64,000 nucleotides of DNA, taken from NCBI RefSeq assembly GCF_029227915.1, contig NC_079888.1:12509001-12573000 (forward strand). The letters are read 5' to 3'. A program made the position numbers and the translations under genes. Positions 31,660-45,300 of this stretch are shown in pieces; within the stretch, counting starts at the first letter, position 1; every line of letters begins with the position of its first letter. Under the pieces are notes generated by a model. It saw only the letters and a program-made list of their open reading frames with translations. It had not been told where the DNA came from and ran no database searches. This DNA is from Hydractinia symbiolongicarpus. Its lineage: Eukaryota > Cnidaria > Hydrozoa > Anthoathecata > Hydractiniidae.

Positions 31660-33327
31660 AAACGTTATCTTACAGCAATTGTTGTAAAATGACCTATAAT
31701 AAAATGTGCATTAACTGTCAATATAGCTTGAAAAGTATGTTATTCATGACCTTCCTTACCGCCATTGGTCTCCCCCTACCACTTGTAACCCTGGCATGCG
31801 TACAAGAATCAGAGAAGGAGAAGTATAATAATCAGAGAATTCAAGACCTCTGGGATCAATTTAATGCCCTAGATCGTCCTTGTAACCGTAATAAATAAAT
31901 GGAACAATGTAACTACGTGAAAGGGTAGTCGATGCATATGACAGATGTACCTGCGGACGTAGGTTCATGGTAAGCGGTAAAATGTTATGCTGGTACTGAT
32001 ACAATGAGCATATCACGTACAATGGGAGTGGCTGCGTATGTACCATGACTTGCAATTCTCTGCAGTCATTCGAAATATACAATAAAGAAGATGCTGCAAT
32101 TTAAAAATGAGCTTGTCAATCCAAAACTATTCTACAATTTTGCTACCTTTACAAACATTGAAGATATTAACAGTAAACAAAAACACGCAAACGGAGCGAT
32201 ACCACTACTCAAACAGTTTGGAGCGCTAAGCATTTTTTAACTAAATATCCACCATGTATTTTTATTAAGAAACATGGCATGTCACCAAAACTATTTTCTA
32301 ATCGATTTTTGCCAACTGAACACAAATAACCAAGGTATTCAACAAATCATTTTACCATTCCAAAAAAATGTCTAAAATACTGTAAATTTTAATTAATCAC
32401 AGATGACCTTTTCCATGGAATGTTTTTTTGGTGAAAAACAAAAAATAACTTCATTTAATTCTTTTAAAGCTATGAGCAATTTAGAACTTCGTCACCATTG
32501 ACAAACAAATTATTTTGAGCAAACACGTCATGACTCTTCTTTTATTTGTAAAGTGTTCGTAAATATTGGTTAGCTTACTAAAGGGGTTGGGGTGACATGA
32601 TGTCTTACTACTTGCTCCTGCCATCTATTTTACATCGTATTTATATCGAAAACTGATGTATTCATGTCATTTAGGCGAAATATATGACTATCTATGTCTA
32701 TCTATATATATTGGTATTTTTAACATAGTTCCAAGCTCAATTTAATCTGCAGGGGGGTAAGCATGAAAAAAAGCTCGGATTGTACTAAAAAAAAGTACAT
32801 TTAAATACAGCATGTTAATAAAAATATTATAGATCTGAAATAAAGATTCCTGACATTTTCTTGAAGATTAAAAAATTAAATAGACCCCCGTCCTGCAATA
32901 AGTATCCGAGAGCAAATAGCTACAACTTTATTTAACCACAGGAGATTTCTCTATATAAGATTTTTTTAAATATGCACAAAAGCGTCCAGTGGTCAAACTC
33001 TGCAATACTTGTGGCAATGAATTTCGAAACTAACTTCATTTTTTTATTATATTTTTTCCATAATTGTGACAAGAGCCTGTATACTCTAGACTTTTCCAAA
33101 TAAATAGCTATTTTTTTAGTTTGTTTTTTATAAGCATATGAAATTTCCTAATAGAAAGAAATAATCAAACATCAAGTTTCTCTAGAATAAGGCTTGGTGA
33201 TATGCTTAGTATATGCTGCTGAACAAATGTGAACCTAGATGGGTTTATAAACGTTTTGCTAATAAAAAACGTGTAATACATGGTTGATTAATTTTCGTTT
33301 TTTCGCATGATTCATGTTGCAGGTGAT
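31660..33327. other. Intergenic stretch without recognised genes
   Basis: The short plus-strand frame 31644-31898 has a hydrophobic middle (FMTFLTAIGLPLPLVTL) but no family signature. The remainder is AT-rich with homopolymer runs. It holds the presumed 3' UTR of AMDHD1, which ends at 33328 on the opposite strand; an AATAAA lies on the minus strand near 33043-33048. Confidence 0.5.
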
Positions 33328-36300
33328 CTAGATGGGTGTTTTGGAGTAAACGACGTCACCTCGTTTAATGACGTAATCAATAAGTTGATCGTGACCGGCG
33401 AATTGGTAAATTAAATGCTCCCATCTAAAAAACAATGGTCGGAAGTAAATAAATGTAGAAACTAAATTTAAACAACATATAAAAAACTTTTCCTAGATAT
33501 TTCAAAATTTAGCAAATAGTATTTCAACCAAAAAAGCTTAAAAATTCTAAAATGCCCTGCCATACTTTGGTGCATCGATAATCAGTATATCAGCTTGCTT
33601 GCCAACCTCAAGTGATCCATGAGTTTTGGATAAACCAATAGAAGCGGCCGCATTTAATGTTGCGCCAATCAGAGACTCTGTCATTGACATCCGTAAAATA
33701 CAACACGCCATGTGCATGACAACTGGCTGAAAATAACAAGAAAAAAAAACAGAAGTGATACAAAAAATCATATCTAAAATAGTGTATACGTACGACACAA
33801 ATTGTCCTTTCTTTAAGAAATAATAATTGTGAAGTACAAATACCTTAAAATAGAACAACTTTATCTAACTTGCCTACAGACTAATCACTAAAACTTGCAC
33901 TGAACTCATCATCAACAACGGGCGACATGTGTGCTTGGCTGTGGTATTTTTTCCTTATTGAAATTACCATTCTTTTACTTATTTATATTTATGTATGATT
34001 CCGACTGTGGAAACACACAACAACGTATGATAAAACATGGGAGGACTTCTAATAGAAGACAGTCAGAAAGTCGGAAAGGTTTAGAACGAGGACCCGAGAA
34101 AGAACATAGCTGAAGGGAAATGAGACTATGGATCAACAGATAGATTAAACTTTGAAAATGTTTTTCCTTCTTTGTAACATTTTAATATAGTGATTTGAAA
34201 ACATAATTGGGCGTGAATAATAAAATTACTTACGAGTCAGAAAATCACGAAATCAAGGGAAATAACTTCAACAAATGACATCTTTTTAAAATGTTTTGCG
34301 ATAAATAACTTTAGCAAATTATTTTTCTATAGAATTAACTTTAGCGGTAGACATAGTTGTTGATTGCTAGTTGAAGGAGGCTGTGAAATAACGTGTGAAG
34401 TTGCCATAACTGGCAGCAACGTGAAAAAAACAACAACCTGAATCGCTTCAAAAGGATGGTTAACGATTATTACACAAAAATCTTTAAACAATAAGGATAA
34501 ATGTAATACGAAGGAATTCATTGTATCTTGTAAAAAAATTAAAGACCTTCGGGAATAGTCTATTTTAACATATTGAGGGAATAATCTTTCTCAATCGGGT
34601 CTTTTCAGAAACTCTTGCGAGGCCTTACTTTCGCGATTTGGACCAAAAGTCGCGAAACTTTCTGTACAGAGAGAAGTTTGCAAGAAATAAAGAGACTTAC
34701 CATAGAATAGCAAAATGCATTTGGATTAAAATCAGAGCCCAAAGCTACAGGTACACCTAAAAAAAGAGTATACATTACAGTGCCAAGTTATTTATTTCTG
34801 CAATACACTTCTTTTCTCTCAGGTAGTCACAGGCTGTATGTCTGTGGCAGTAAAAAGCGATACGTTCATTTTCCTTTACGAAATATGCCTATGGGTTATT
34901 AAGGTTTATGAGACTATTTAGTAACTTTTCTCTCTTTTTTGTCAAGGATAAAAAATGAAAAAATGAAAGAACAGTTGTTTATTGTAACTATTCTGTATAT
35001 AGCTAGCTAACTGTTGTACAATTTTTAAAATGCCTATAGTAACTTTTCAATTTTCGTTTTTGTTGTTGTCCGGCATAACACGAAGCGAAAAGGTTTTTTT
35101 TGGACAGCTAACATGCTAGGGCATTTTTCGAAAATAAAATATCTCATATTTTATTTAATTTACATGTACTTGAAATGTTTTGTGTCTTTCTGATGGAGAC
35201 CTACTGTAACTTGCCTTTACAATTCTAAATGTTATTAGAGACTGCTTTTCTTATTAAGCGAGACAAAACTCTAAATTTAAACCCTTGAATGACTTTAGCT
35301 AGTTAGCAAAATTTAGTTCGGTAATGGAACTTTAGTTTAGGTGAAATTATATTATCAGTGAGACATTATTATTTATTTGTTCTCTTTTTTATAATTTATG
35401 GTTCCTAACTGGGTTGGTTGTGCGGTAAATTTGCTTTAAGCGCGTAAATTTAACGTTGATATTTCTTATGTAATATTTTTTTTTAAGTTGAAGGACAAAG
35501 TCCCATGACTCGCCTTCTCGTGGCGTACTTCCTTAAGTCGACTATTTCCCATCTATTTGGAGATACTTCACAAACTAAAGTCAGGCAAAATTACATGTAA
35601 TTATAGCTACATTGGTATGTAAGTTGTTGTTGTTATATCCTTAATCATAATTTTGTCTTCGTGTTGACTTTTTTTGTATCCATAAGAAACAATTCTTGCT
35701 ATGGATAATGTTTCTTAACTTTAATCTGTCACTATTCTGTCAAAATACTTTTAATTTAGTCAGTTTTGTATAGTATATACCATTAGATTTATGCTTCATG
35801 TTCAGCTAAGTTACATGGTATTTCCATAATTGCTTTCTTCTTTTTTTAGGCTAAAGCTTCAAATAAAGTTGATTAGATTAGTATGATTAGAGGAAGGTTG
35901 TGATTGTTACTTGTCTTCACAGTTTATTTTGTGATTGTTTTCTGCTGTTGTCAATCATTAATAAACTTACTTTTTAGGTTCAACCTGAATATTTTTAAAT
36001 GTAAAGTTTTTTTTTAATTTATTGCTTCTTAGCCCTGTTTTATACCTTTTCAGCATGAGTGCATGAATTGACATTCATTTAAATTTTTAAATTTTAGCAA
36101 TCGAAAATATTAATAATCTGTCAAAATTTGAATGTCGGATCTTTTCCATTGTTTTTCTGCCTAATATGAAAAGTTTGTTTTTGACTGAAAACACCAAATC
36201 ACACCAAAATTCGGTCGTCCAAAGGAGATGTGTTTTCCACCTAAAATATGCACAAGTTCGAAAAAATAAGTCTAATTTGTATAATAGCTTTTAAACATTA

Positions 36301-39300
36301 CGTAATTTCAAAGATTGGCGATGTACACTTTAAGTTAAGGCTAAATAACTTAAAAATGGGTGGAAATAACTGATGTGATCTCCTGCCTGGGTAACTAGGA
36401 ACTACCTGGAACCAAATTAGTACCAATTTCCTAAAGCTGGGTCAACTCATCCGTTTTGAAACTCAGAAACTCTTTAAATCACCAATATCTCTGTAACCGT
36501 TTGTCAAAAAACACGTTCCTATATACTTTCTTGATCTGCATTGCTGACGTCATCAAAACTACTAGTTATGTAATTAATTTAACCGATTATTAAAATTGAC
36601 GTACGTTAATGATGTCAAAATCAAGGTTGCCACTCTTTTTAAAGTCAAAGTTAAGAAAATTTAAGAAACTTTGATGAGAAGTTTGAAGTTTTTTTGAAAA
36701 GACGAGGGTAATTCATATTTTTCCAAAGAAATTGAAAACGTTCGAGGAAATATTAAAGGTGGCGCCATGAGTATATGTACAAATTTAGTATTTCTGTGCA
36801 AAAGGTTGTAAAATTAAGGAGAGAAGATTTGTGGAGAAAATCTACTTTTAGAGAAGGTTTAAGGAGACTTATAATTATGCAGTTTTGAGAAGACGTTTGA
36901 GAACCCTGCAAACGTCAAGCAAAATACCTTATTATTACATTTCGTCGTCCAACGTATTGTCTTTAAGAATGTCAATGTTTTTGCGATTCGATAGTTTTTT
37001 CAAATTTTTTTTGCGAAATTGGTAAAGAAAAAATCCCAAAACATAAATTTCTTTTTCCCTCATTCCCGCAAAAACGTCTTCCTTTAAGGAACATAGATTT
37101 GCTTATTTTATCTTTAAATAACTAAAGTATCCTTATTGGTACTAATTTTAGCAGGTACTTATTTTCGCGTTTTCCGCGGATTTTGGCCAAAATCGCGAAA
37201 TTATGTACTGCTGAAATAACATAAGTAATACGCGTGAAAAAATGAAAATAAATCAATACTTTGTGAAATTTTATCACAGAGTGAAAAAAAGTGCAATTTC
37301 TCTCAGATAGAGAACAAAATGGAATTGTACTGCCAAAATCATAAAAGATCATTAACTTGTGCTTGTGTAAACTTTCTTAAAAAAAACGCGTTTCTTTCAA
37401 CAATATTTAAATTACATTTTTACGTCATTCTCGAGAATCTATACCTGCAAAATGTAATTTTTTTGACCGCAAAAATTAGTACCATTAAGGTACTTGATCA
37501 TCCAGAAAGGTTTCCTTAAAGTATTATTTTTACAAGTGAGTGTCGCAAACGTTCAAAATACCCAAACAAAATTACCTTGTTCGATTAATTGACGAGCAGG
37601 CGGTGGTTTCAATTTCAAGATGTAAGCAGTTGTTGGCAGAAGAACAGCAGTGACGCATTTGTCCGCCATAGCCACAACACCTGCATCGCTGACTTCTTCC
37701 AAGTGACTGATTGCACGAGCATTGAGTAATGCACCAAGCTATACGACAAATGGAACTCAAAGAAGGTACCATAGTTAACACAAAAGCACAGGCTACATAG
37801 CGTAAAGACATGTTTGTGCTCTTTTCAATAAATTTTAAATTGCAGGTTTTCATTGCAGATCAAGATAAATTTCAAAGTTGCAGGGTTTTTTTAAAAGTTT
37901 GATTTAGAATTTTTTTCTCTTATATTTGAATTCAGTGTAACTAAATTGTATTTTTCTAAGTTTTTAAAAAAGCTGTGACACATCAAATAGAACAAATGTG
38001 AGAAGTGCAGTAATGTAAAATCATTACCGCGATGACATTTTGTTTTTGTAACAATAATAATTCTCAGGATTTTATTTTGTACACATTTGACGAAGTAACA
38101 TCGCTTGGGACCACCGCGAAACTCAAAGACACAGCTTTTTACGTTACCAGTATCAAATTTCCAGGGTTTTCAAAGTTCTTTAACCAACGTTTTTTAAGGT
38201 TTTTTGCTAAGAATTTTGCAACATTTCAAGGATCTTAATATAAACACACCCAAAGAAAGTGCCTAGATACAATCAATACAAATGTAACAAATGACATTTA
38301 AACTTATAAAAAAGCAAAACCCGACAAGATGTTGTATTAGACAGAAATGATTCATCCAAGGCGCTTTTCTACAGAATTATAGATCTTTCTATCATTCAAT
38401 GAAAGAAGGCCACCTATAGTCTGATTTTACGATTTAAGATTTCCGTCGTCATACACCTTCTTTATGAGTAACTTCGAATAAACAGACATTACCTCTCCAG
38501 ATTTCATAGGATGTAGTTCGTCCCCATGAAAGTTGATGTGCAAACCGATTTTCTTGCCTGCTTCTAATATCTGTCGACTAGCTTCTGTATCGAAAACTCC
38601 TTTTTCGCAAAACACATCAATATTATCAACGAGTAATTGGCCTTGATCCATGAGTTTTTTTATAGTGGGGATCTGGTTGTTAACAATATCATCTGTAGCT
38701 TCTTCCATTGTTTTGCCTCTGCCAGAAAAGAATGCAACATAACATACTGAGAACAAAATCTGTATTTTCATCATCTTCTTAGTGGGTATATGAGTAAAGG
38801 AAAGGAGAGTTTATCATCTTAAGAAGAGAAAGTTAAAGAAAAATAAAGGAGAGGGCAGTATGGTAGCGCATTAAAATTAACAACAGGATCTCTATGGGTC
38901 ACTAAAAAATTAAATCAAGGTCCACTCGATATTAAATTCTTTACATTTTCCTGACATATCAAATAAATTACTGATAATAGTGAGCTATTCTTGAGATTCG
39001 GGGAATATTTTTGCAATTTATTATCATCCCTAAAATTTCTGACAGATTGAGCAACCCGTACATCATACACAGTAACTAAAGGTTTTGGCCTTGATATTTC
39101 TTCAGTCTTAGAGTGAAGTTAGAGTAAAAGGTTCTAACTATGTCCAGCAGTTTGTAGTGAAATTAGGGTAAGTTTTCCAGTCTTATAACCTAAACTTTAT
39201 GTTACCTTGGAATAGCATGAGCACCGCAATATGTACTGGATATTTCAATCATAGGAAATTCCTTTTGCGCTCGAGTTAACACACGCAGCATCTTTATCTC

Positions 39301-42300
39301 GTTTTTTGCGTCCAAACCATAACCACTTTTTGCTTCGATTGTTGTTGTCCCACATCGAAGCATGGCATGCAATCTCTAAGAATGGAAGTTTAATTTTACT
39401 TCAATTTAATATATTTTTCCCACTAAAATTCGCATTCATATTTAAAAGGAAGTAATTGCCACAAAGCCTTCTCACAAAGGAAACAGTGTTTTTATTTTAT
39501 TATTTAGAAATAATACTAAAAGCGGGAATGTTTTCGAATTTATTTCTTTTCAAATAACTGGTGAAATGCTGTTATAAACCTTTGCTGCTGATAACTTTAC
39601 ACTCCTTTGACCGTATTTCGTTTTGTACAGCGAAAGCTTGATCAAATGTAGGTTGTTGATTTTTTATGGTTAAGCACACAAAAGTAATTTGCAAAATTTT
39701 CAATGATATTTCCACCTAAACTTATCTCACAAATTCGCAAGCTCGAGCCTTCTTTATACTGCTTGGAAGCATTTTATGTGAATTTCACCCATAAACAATA
39801 TTTTTAGCACGATTCTCAAAGATTGAACAGGCAAGCTCTTGTGTTTTAGATAAATCGAGTAATAAAATATGGCAGTAGTTAAAAATAGGTAGTATCATGG
39901 TGCAGTAAATAGTTTATGCCCTTCACTGGTCCATCCGATATCTTATTTGCAAAGGTTTTAATCGACTAGTGGCTTTATAAGTTTTATTGAAATGACTGTT
40001 TAAATTAGGAGTGTTGTCAATTTGGATTCCCAAGTGCTTGTAAAATGTAGTTATATTTATAGTGAAATGTCTGAAAGTAATGTTTTATGGTCCTGAAGGA
40101 TTTTTAACTCCCTGGCTGATACTAAAAATAAGTGCTTCAGTTCATTGTCAAACAATATTCAGAAAGTGCAGTGAAATTAGAGGAAAGATTGCTCTTAAGA
40201 TCTTCAATTGTTTTTCCGCCATAATAGATAACATTGTCGTCAGCATACTGTATAATACGACATGGTTTAATGTGTGTGTTTAGATCATTCAGATACAATG
40301 CAAAAAGCAATGAGCCCTGAATAGACCCTTGTGGAACTGAACATTCTTTAGAATACATGCCATGATATGAGATAACTTGAGATCAATTAAAAAGAAAGTC
40401 AAAGTATTCTTTTCCATAAATACCATAGCATGATATTTTTTTATTCCCTGATATCATCAGTTAGTAGGGTAGCAGCTAATTCCGTGCAACGATTTGATCG
40501 AAATCCAAACTGACAATCGTTTAGTAATTTGTTGTTATCCAGATATAATGTTAGTTGTTTTCACACAACTTTTTCCATATTTTTGACACAACAGGCAGAA
40601 TAGATACAGGCCTGTAATTATCGAAACAACTATCAGAACCCTGATTTGAAGACAGGATTTACCTTTGCTTTTTTCCATATACGTAACGATAAATTTATGA
40701 GGTGACACAGAGGAGCTGAAATCACTGATGCTGTATCCTTTAACAGATTAGGAGAAAAAATATCAAGTCCTGTTGCCTTACTACGTTTAAGGAACTCCAG
40801 GCATGATTCCATCTCAATTTTATATAAGTAATACTTGGTCGATGATAGAACAAACCGAAGCTTTTTAAAGGAAAGTGTATCTTTTTTCAATTTTAGTACA
40901 ATTGATATAAAAAACGTACAAAAGCCATTTGCATTTTTCTTTTTGTTGAGGGTTTTTTACCGTTCACAGTAAAAGTGCATTCTGAAGGTTTTTCGTCGCT
41001 CCTTAATTATGTATCGCCATATAACTTTTTCAAAAGCATTTGGATCACTTTTATTTTCTTACGTTTTTTTGTTGTGAGTTTTTGTGTGAGTTCTTTTTGC
41101 ACTTCTTATCAGATTATTTACTTCATTTCTCAGCATTTTGTAGTGATTTGATATCGGGCTCGGATTTCGATTTCCGACTTTCACGTGAAGCTTTGTCTCT
41201 CTTTATCATTTTTGTTCGTATTTGTGTTGTCATCCATGGACAAGGTTTTCTTCTGACTCTTTTCTTTATCAAAGGAGCACGTTTGTTAAAGGAGGAATAA
41301 GTATTTAGTTTCAATAATTCTATACCTTGTTTACATCTTTAATGCAATAGATTGTGTCCCAGTCATTTTCATTTAACACATCAGAGAGTGTATTTGGATT
41401 GTAATTTTTGTAGTTTCGGCTTTTCATTTTGTTTTTTTTCATATTTTGTAAAGTTTTGTTTACATATACATCCAATCATTTCATGATCTGCGATAGAGGC
41501 CGGTATTCTTGTTGAGCATTTTTTTAACACTACAATAATGTCAATCAAAGTGGATGACGTTTCCGTGATTCTTGTGGGAGATTTCATCTGTTGTGTAGTT
41601 TAGGGTGAGAATATTCAAGACCAAAGTTAATTCTGCGAAATTTTCAAAATTTGTGATCTGCGAAAGTTTCTTCCTGGACCCATCTCTCGAGTAGCCTATC
41701 GATTTAAACTCTTAATTAATGTCACATAAGAAGAACTGGATTTTTATTTGACTCCACCATCATTGGCGCAATGTCATTAAATGGGTCGATCGACGGTAAT
41801 GCGTGTAATCCCAAGGTTATTGCATCTTAAATGCCAGAGAAAGTAGTATTATCTTTTTCGCTTCTGCTGATGTCATAATTATATAAGTCGACTGTCCACC
41901 CTGCATGCAGCGGTTTTATTAAAGACAAGCGTAACTATATGTCTATTTCATCAACAGGGGTACCTTTAGCCAATTGGGGACTGATTTTTTCAGTGTCCCA
42001 ATCATTAAACTTTCGACCCATAAATCGCTTCGCACAGCCGTTGTCAGTCAAGTATAACGGTTGGTAAAACATATTGGGTTGAACATTCGTGAGTAGAACT
42101 TCATTATCCCTTGAAAGATCTAGTACCTCACTGGTTTTTGACCCGTAAACACATCCATTATGACCAATGCATATTAATCTTCTAACAGATTACTTGATGA
42201 TCGCTCTGATTTGATATATAAAATGACAATCTCAATGAAGAATTTAAGTGATTCTTTCGCATTTATATAGTGCCTCCTATTCACGCTAAGCGAGAAAAAG

Positions 42301-45300
42301 TCGGGAATATTGAATCATGGCAGACTCTGGTTTGTCTTTTATTTTAATTGTATAGGTTAGAATTCACTCAAAAGGCTGATACCAAACATTGATGTAATGT
42401 TGCTTTTGTCATTTGCTCCTACGATAGTGACATTTTAACACCCTTTGCGTGCAATCGTTTGCTTTGAATAACATCTGAGGTTTTTGATCTAAGGTAATAC
42501 CTAGGAAGCTTGGTATATGATAACGTTCAACCTGCGAAACAATGTCACGGTGGAATTGATATTCCATCTCATTTCTTGCTTCTACAGGAATGCCTACTTT
42601 AGCTGAGGTGACTTTTCGTTAGACAAAACCATTCAAATAAACTTTTGGGAAGAATCAAGATCGATGTTAACACCAACATTTTGATACTTCTTGATAGCGG
42701 CTTTTAATAATTGCTCGGTTGCTTCCTGTTAAAAGATATTTTCGGACTATCAAGTTAAGACCCCGTAGCAGCAATGGTCGGCCAGATCTACTGTCCATTG
42801 GAATGACTTTTTTTGGTGTTATTCCTTTTGTTTTCGCGGCTTTTAGGTCAGCCTCAACTTTGCTTTGGAATGTCTGAATTGTAATTTCATTGAGGGAAGA
42901 AAACGTTGGTTGAATTTCCTACGGTAGTAGCTGGGCCATTCAATGATGCGTATTTTCCGGATTCGTAGCAGTTTTTCGCTCTATTTCATCTATTTCGACC
43001 TTTTAGATATTGATTTTTCTTCGTAGCTAGTAGAAATGACTCGGAAATCGACCACTCCAAGCCCATATTTTTTCGACTAACGACTGATGATAAAGATTCT
43101 ATACATACATACATACACATAGATCGCATGTAAAGCGATTACGTCATCTCTGGCGCTTGCATCAATCTTTTCCTCGTGGAAAGATACAAAAAAAGGATAA
43201 AGGACACATATACAGAGCCTGGAAATAAAGTGATTTTGGGCTCCTATTTAAATATTGAACGAGACGAAGAACATCGTGATAACACCCGTAACATTAGCCA
43301 ATGAGATTATAGACACTGACTGAAAATATACATAGAATAAAAAATCATGTTTTATTTATCTTTATTTTAGAGTTTATTCAGGCAAAGTTTTCAGGAAAAC
43401 TCTATCCGTAAAAGTTTACTCCAGCGAAATGGCCAATATCTTAAAATTGGCCTTCTGCGAAAATTTATTCCCGCGAAATACCAAATATTTTCAGCCAGAG
43501 TTTCTGGTCTCTCCAAATGAAAATATCTTTTACATCTTACATTTTAGGATACATAGGCACCGACGCCATCTACGGGTTCATGGGGCCTAGGTTGGCTAAT
43601 AAATGTACCCCCCGGTATGTCGTAACCACTTTCATCATCCGGCTGAATATGAGTCTTACTGACTGTACAAATGTCAATGTTTTAGTTATCAAAATTATCT
43701 AATTCCTGGACAGATTTCATATCTCCTCCAAGTAATTATAAAAAAGCAGAAAGTTAATTTTTCTCTTGAAACGTCCATGCTATATAATATTTATTTAAGT
43801 GTTATTTTGCAATCAAAATGACCAACAATGATTATATTTATTAAACAATATATTTCGGAAATTTATTCCATCTTCAGGTCTAAAATATAAAAAACATATT
43901 CAGTAAAAACTGTTAAAAACATTAAAATAATAAAGTTTTTTCATGCATATCATACATAGCATCATACACTGTACACAAATCAGAAAAAAGCTGATGGTAA
44001 TTAAATCGTAATTACCCACGTCATAATTAAAATTTAATCACCAGCGGCCTGAATCTATATTCATCCTTTGTATTCAAAGATGGTTTCAATTGATTGATGA
44101 AAAGAGCCTCTAAAGTCATTAAATGATACGTTGATTTTGAGTTTGAGCACAAGATCGTTACGTCATCAATCGACAATTCACGTTCGCATTCTTTCCAATG
44201 ATCCGCAACCGGGCCATTTCGTCGATGTTCTTTGAAACGACATATCAAATGACGGCTTGTTTGACCGACATAGCAAGACGAACATCTTGGACATGAAAAT
44301 TTATATACTACGCCACTTTTCAAAGATTTTTCGACTGTTGGCTTTAGTGATGGTAGACAGCTTTTCAGTTTATTCAGCGTGAATATAATTCTGCACGGAG
44401 CTTTGATGTTGTTAAGCGTTCGTTTGAAATTATCCGAAACTTTACCACGATACTGAATAAATAACAATTTTTCTTCTGTTTCCTCTTCTTCTTTTTCTTT
44501 TTCTTTTTCGTCCTGATCAGTTTGTGGAATCGGCTTTTCAATGATTTTTCTCAATGTGTCTAAAATAATGGGGTCGTAGAATTCAGCGGGATATTGGTTG
44601 TTATCTAGAATTCCTTTAGCCTTTTTCAGACTTTCATGAAATGTTTCCCAACTGCTACAAGCTCTATAGACTCTATGTACAAGTCCAGACACAACCGATC
44701 TCTTGTATTGTTTTGGTGCAAGGGCGTGGAAATTTAGTGTTAAACCAGTGTCAGTTGGTTTTGTATACCACTTTGAGACAAGGTTTCCGTGTGTTCTTTT
44801 TATAGACATGTCTAGAAATGCAATTTCTCCATTGTTTTCACGCTCGATAGTAAACTTTAGTGATGGGTGAATATTATTAATCTCATTCAACTTTTCCTGG
44901 ATCTTATCTTTGTTGATATTTCTGATAATATCGTCCATATATCTCGCGAATAAATCTGCATCTCCCTTGATAATATCGTCAAATTTACTGAGCCAACCAT
45001 TAGCAAGCATTGGAGCTGGTGGGCTCCCCATTGCCAATCCATCGACTTGTTGGTAATATCCATCATGAGTCGACATAACTACATTGCTACTACATAGTAA
45101 GGTTAATTTATGAAAAGTTTCTCGATCTACTGGAGGTTTTTCGTATTTTCCAGAATATAAAAGACTGGTACAATCATCAATTGCTTCGTTCAGTGGTACA
45201 TTTGTATATAGGGATGTGACGTCAAAACTCACAAGTTCCTCATTTTCTGCAAGTTGGAGATGTGTAATTAGATCGGATATTTGTTTCGTGGAAGAATTGA

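Noticed and set aside
43100-43125. ATAC microsatellite as a LINE tail
   Set aside because: Four or five units only, with no LINE 3' end next to it.
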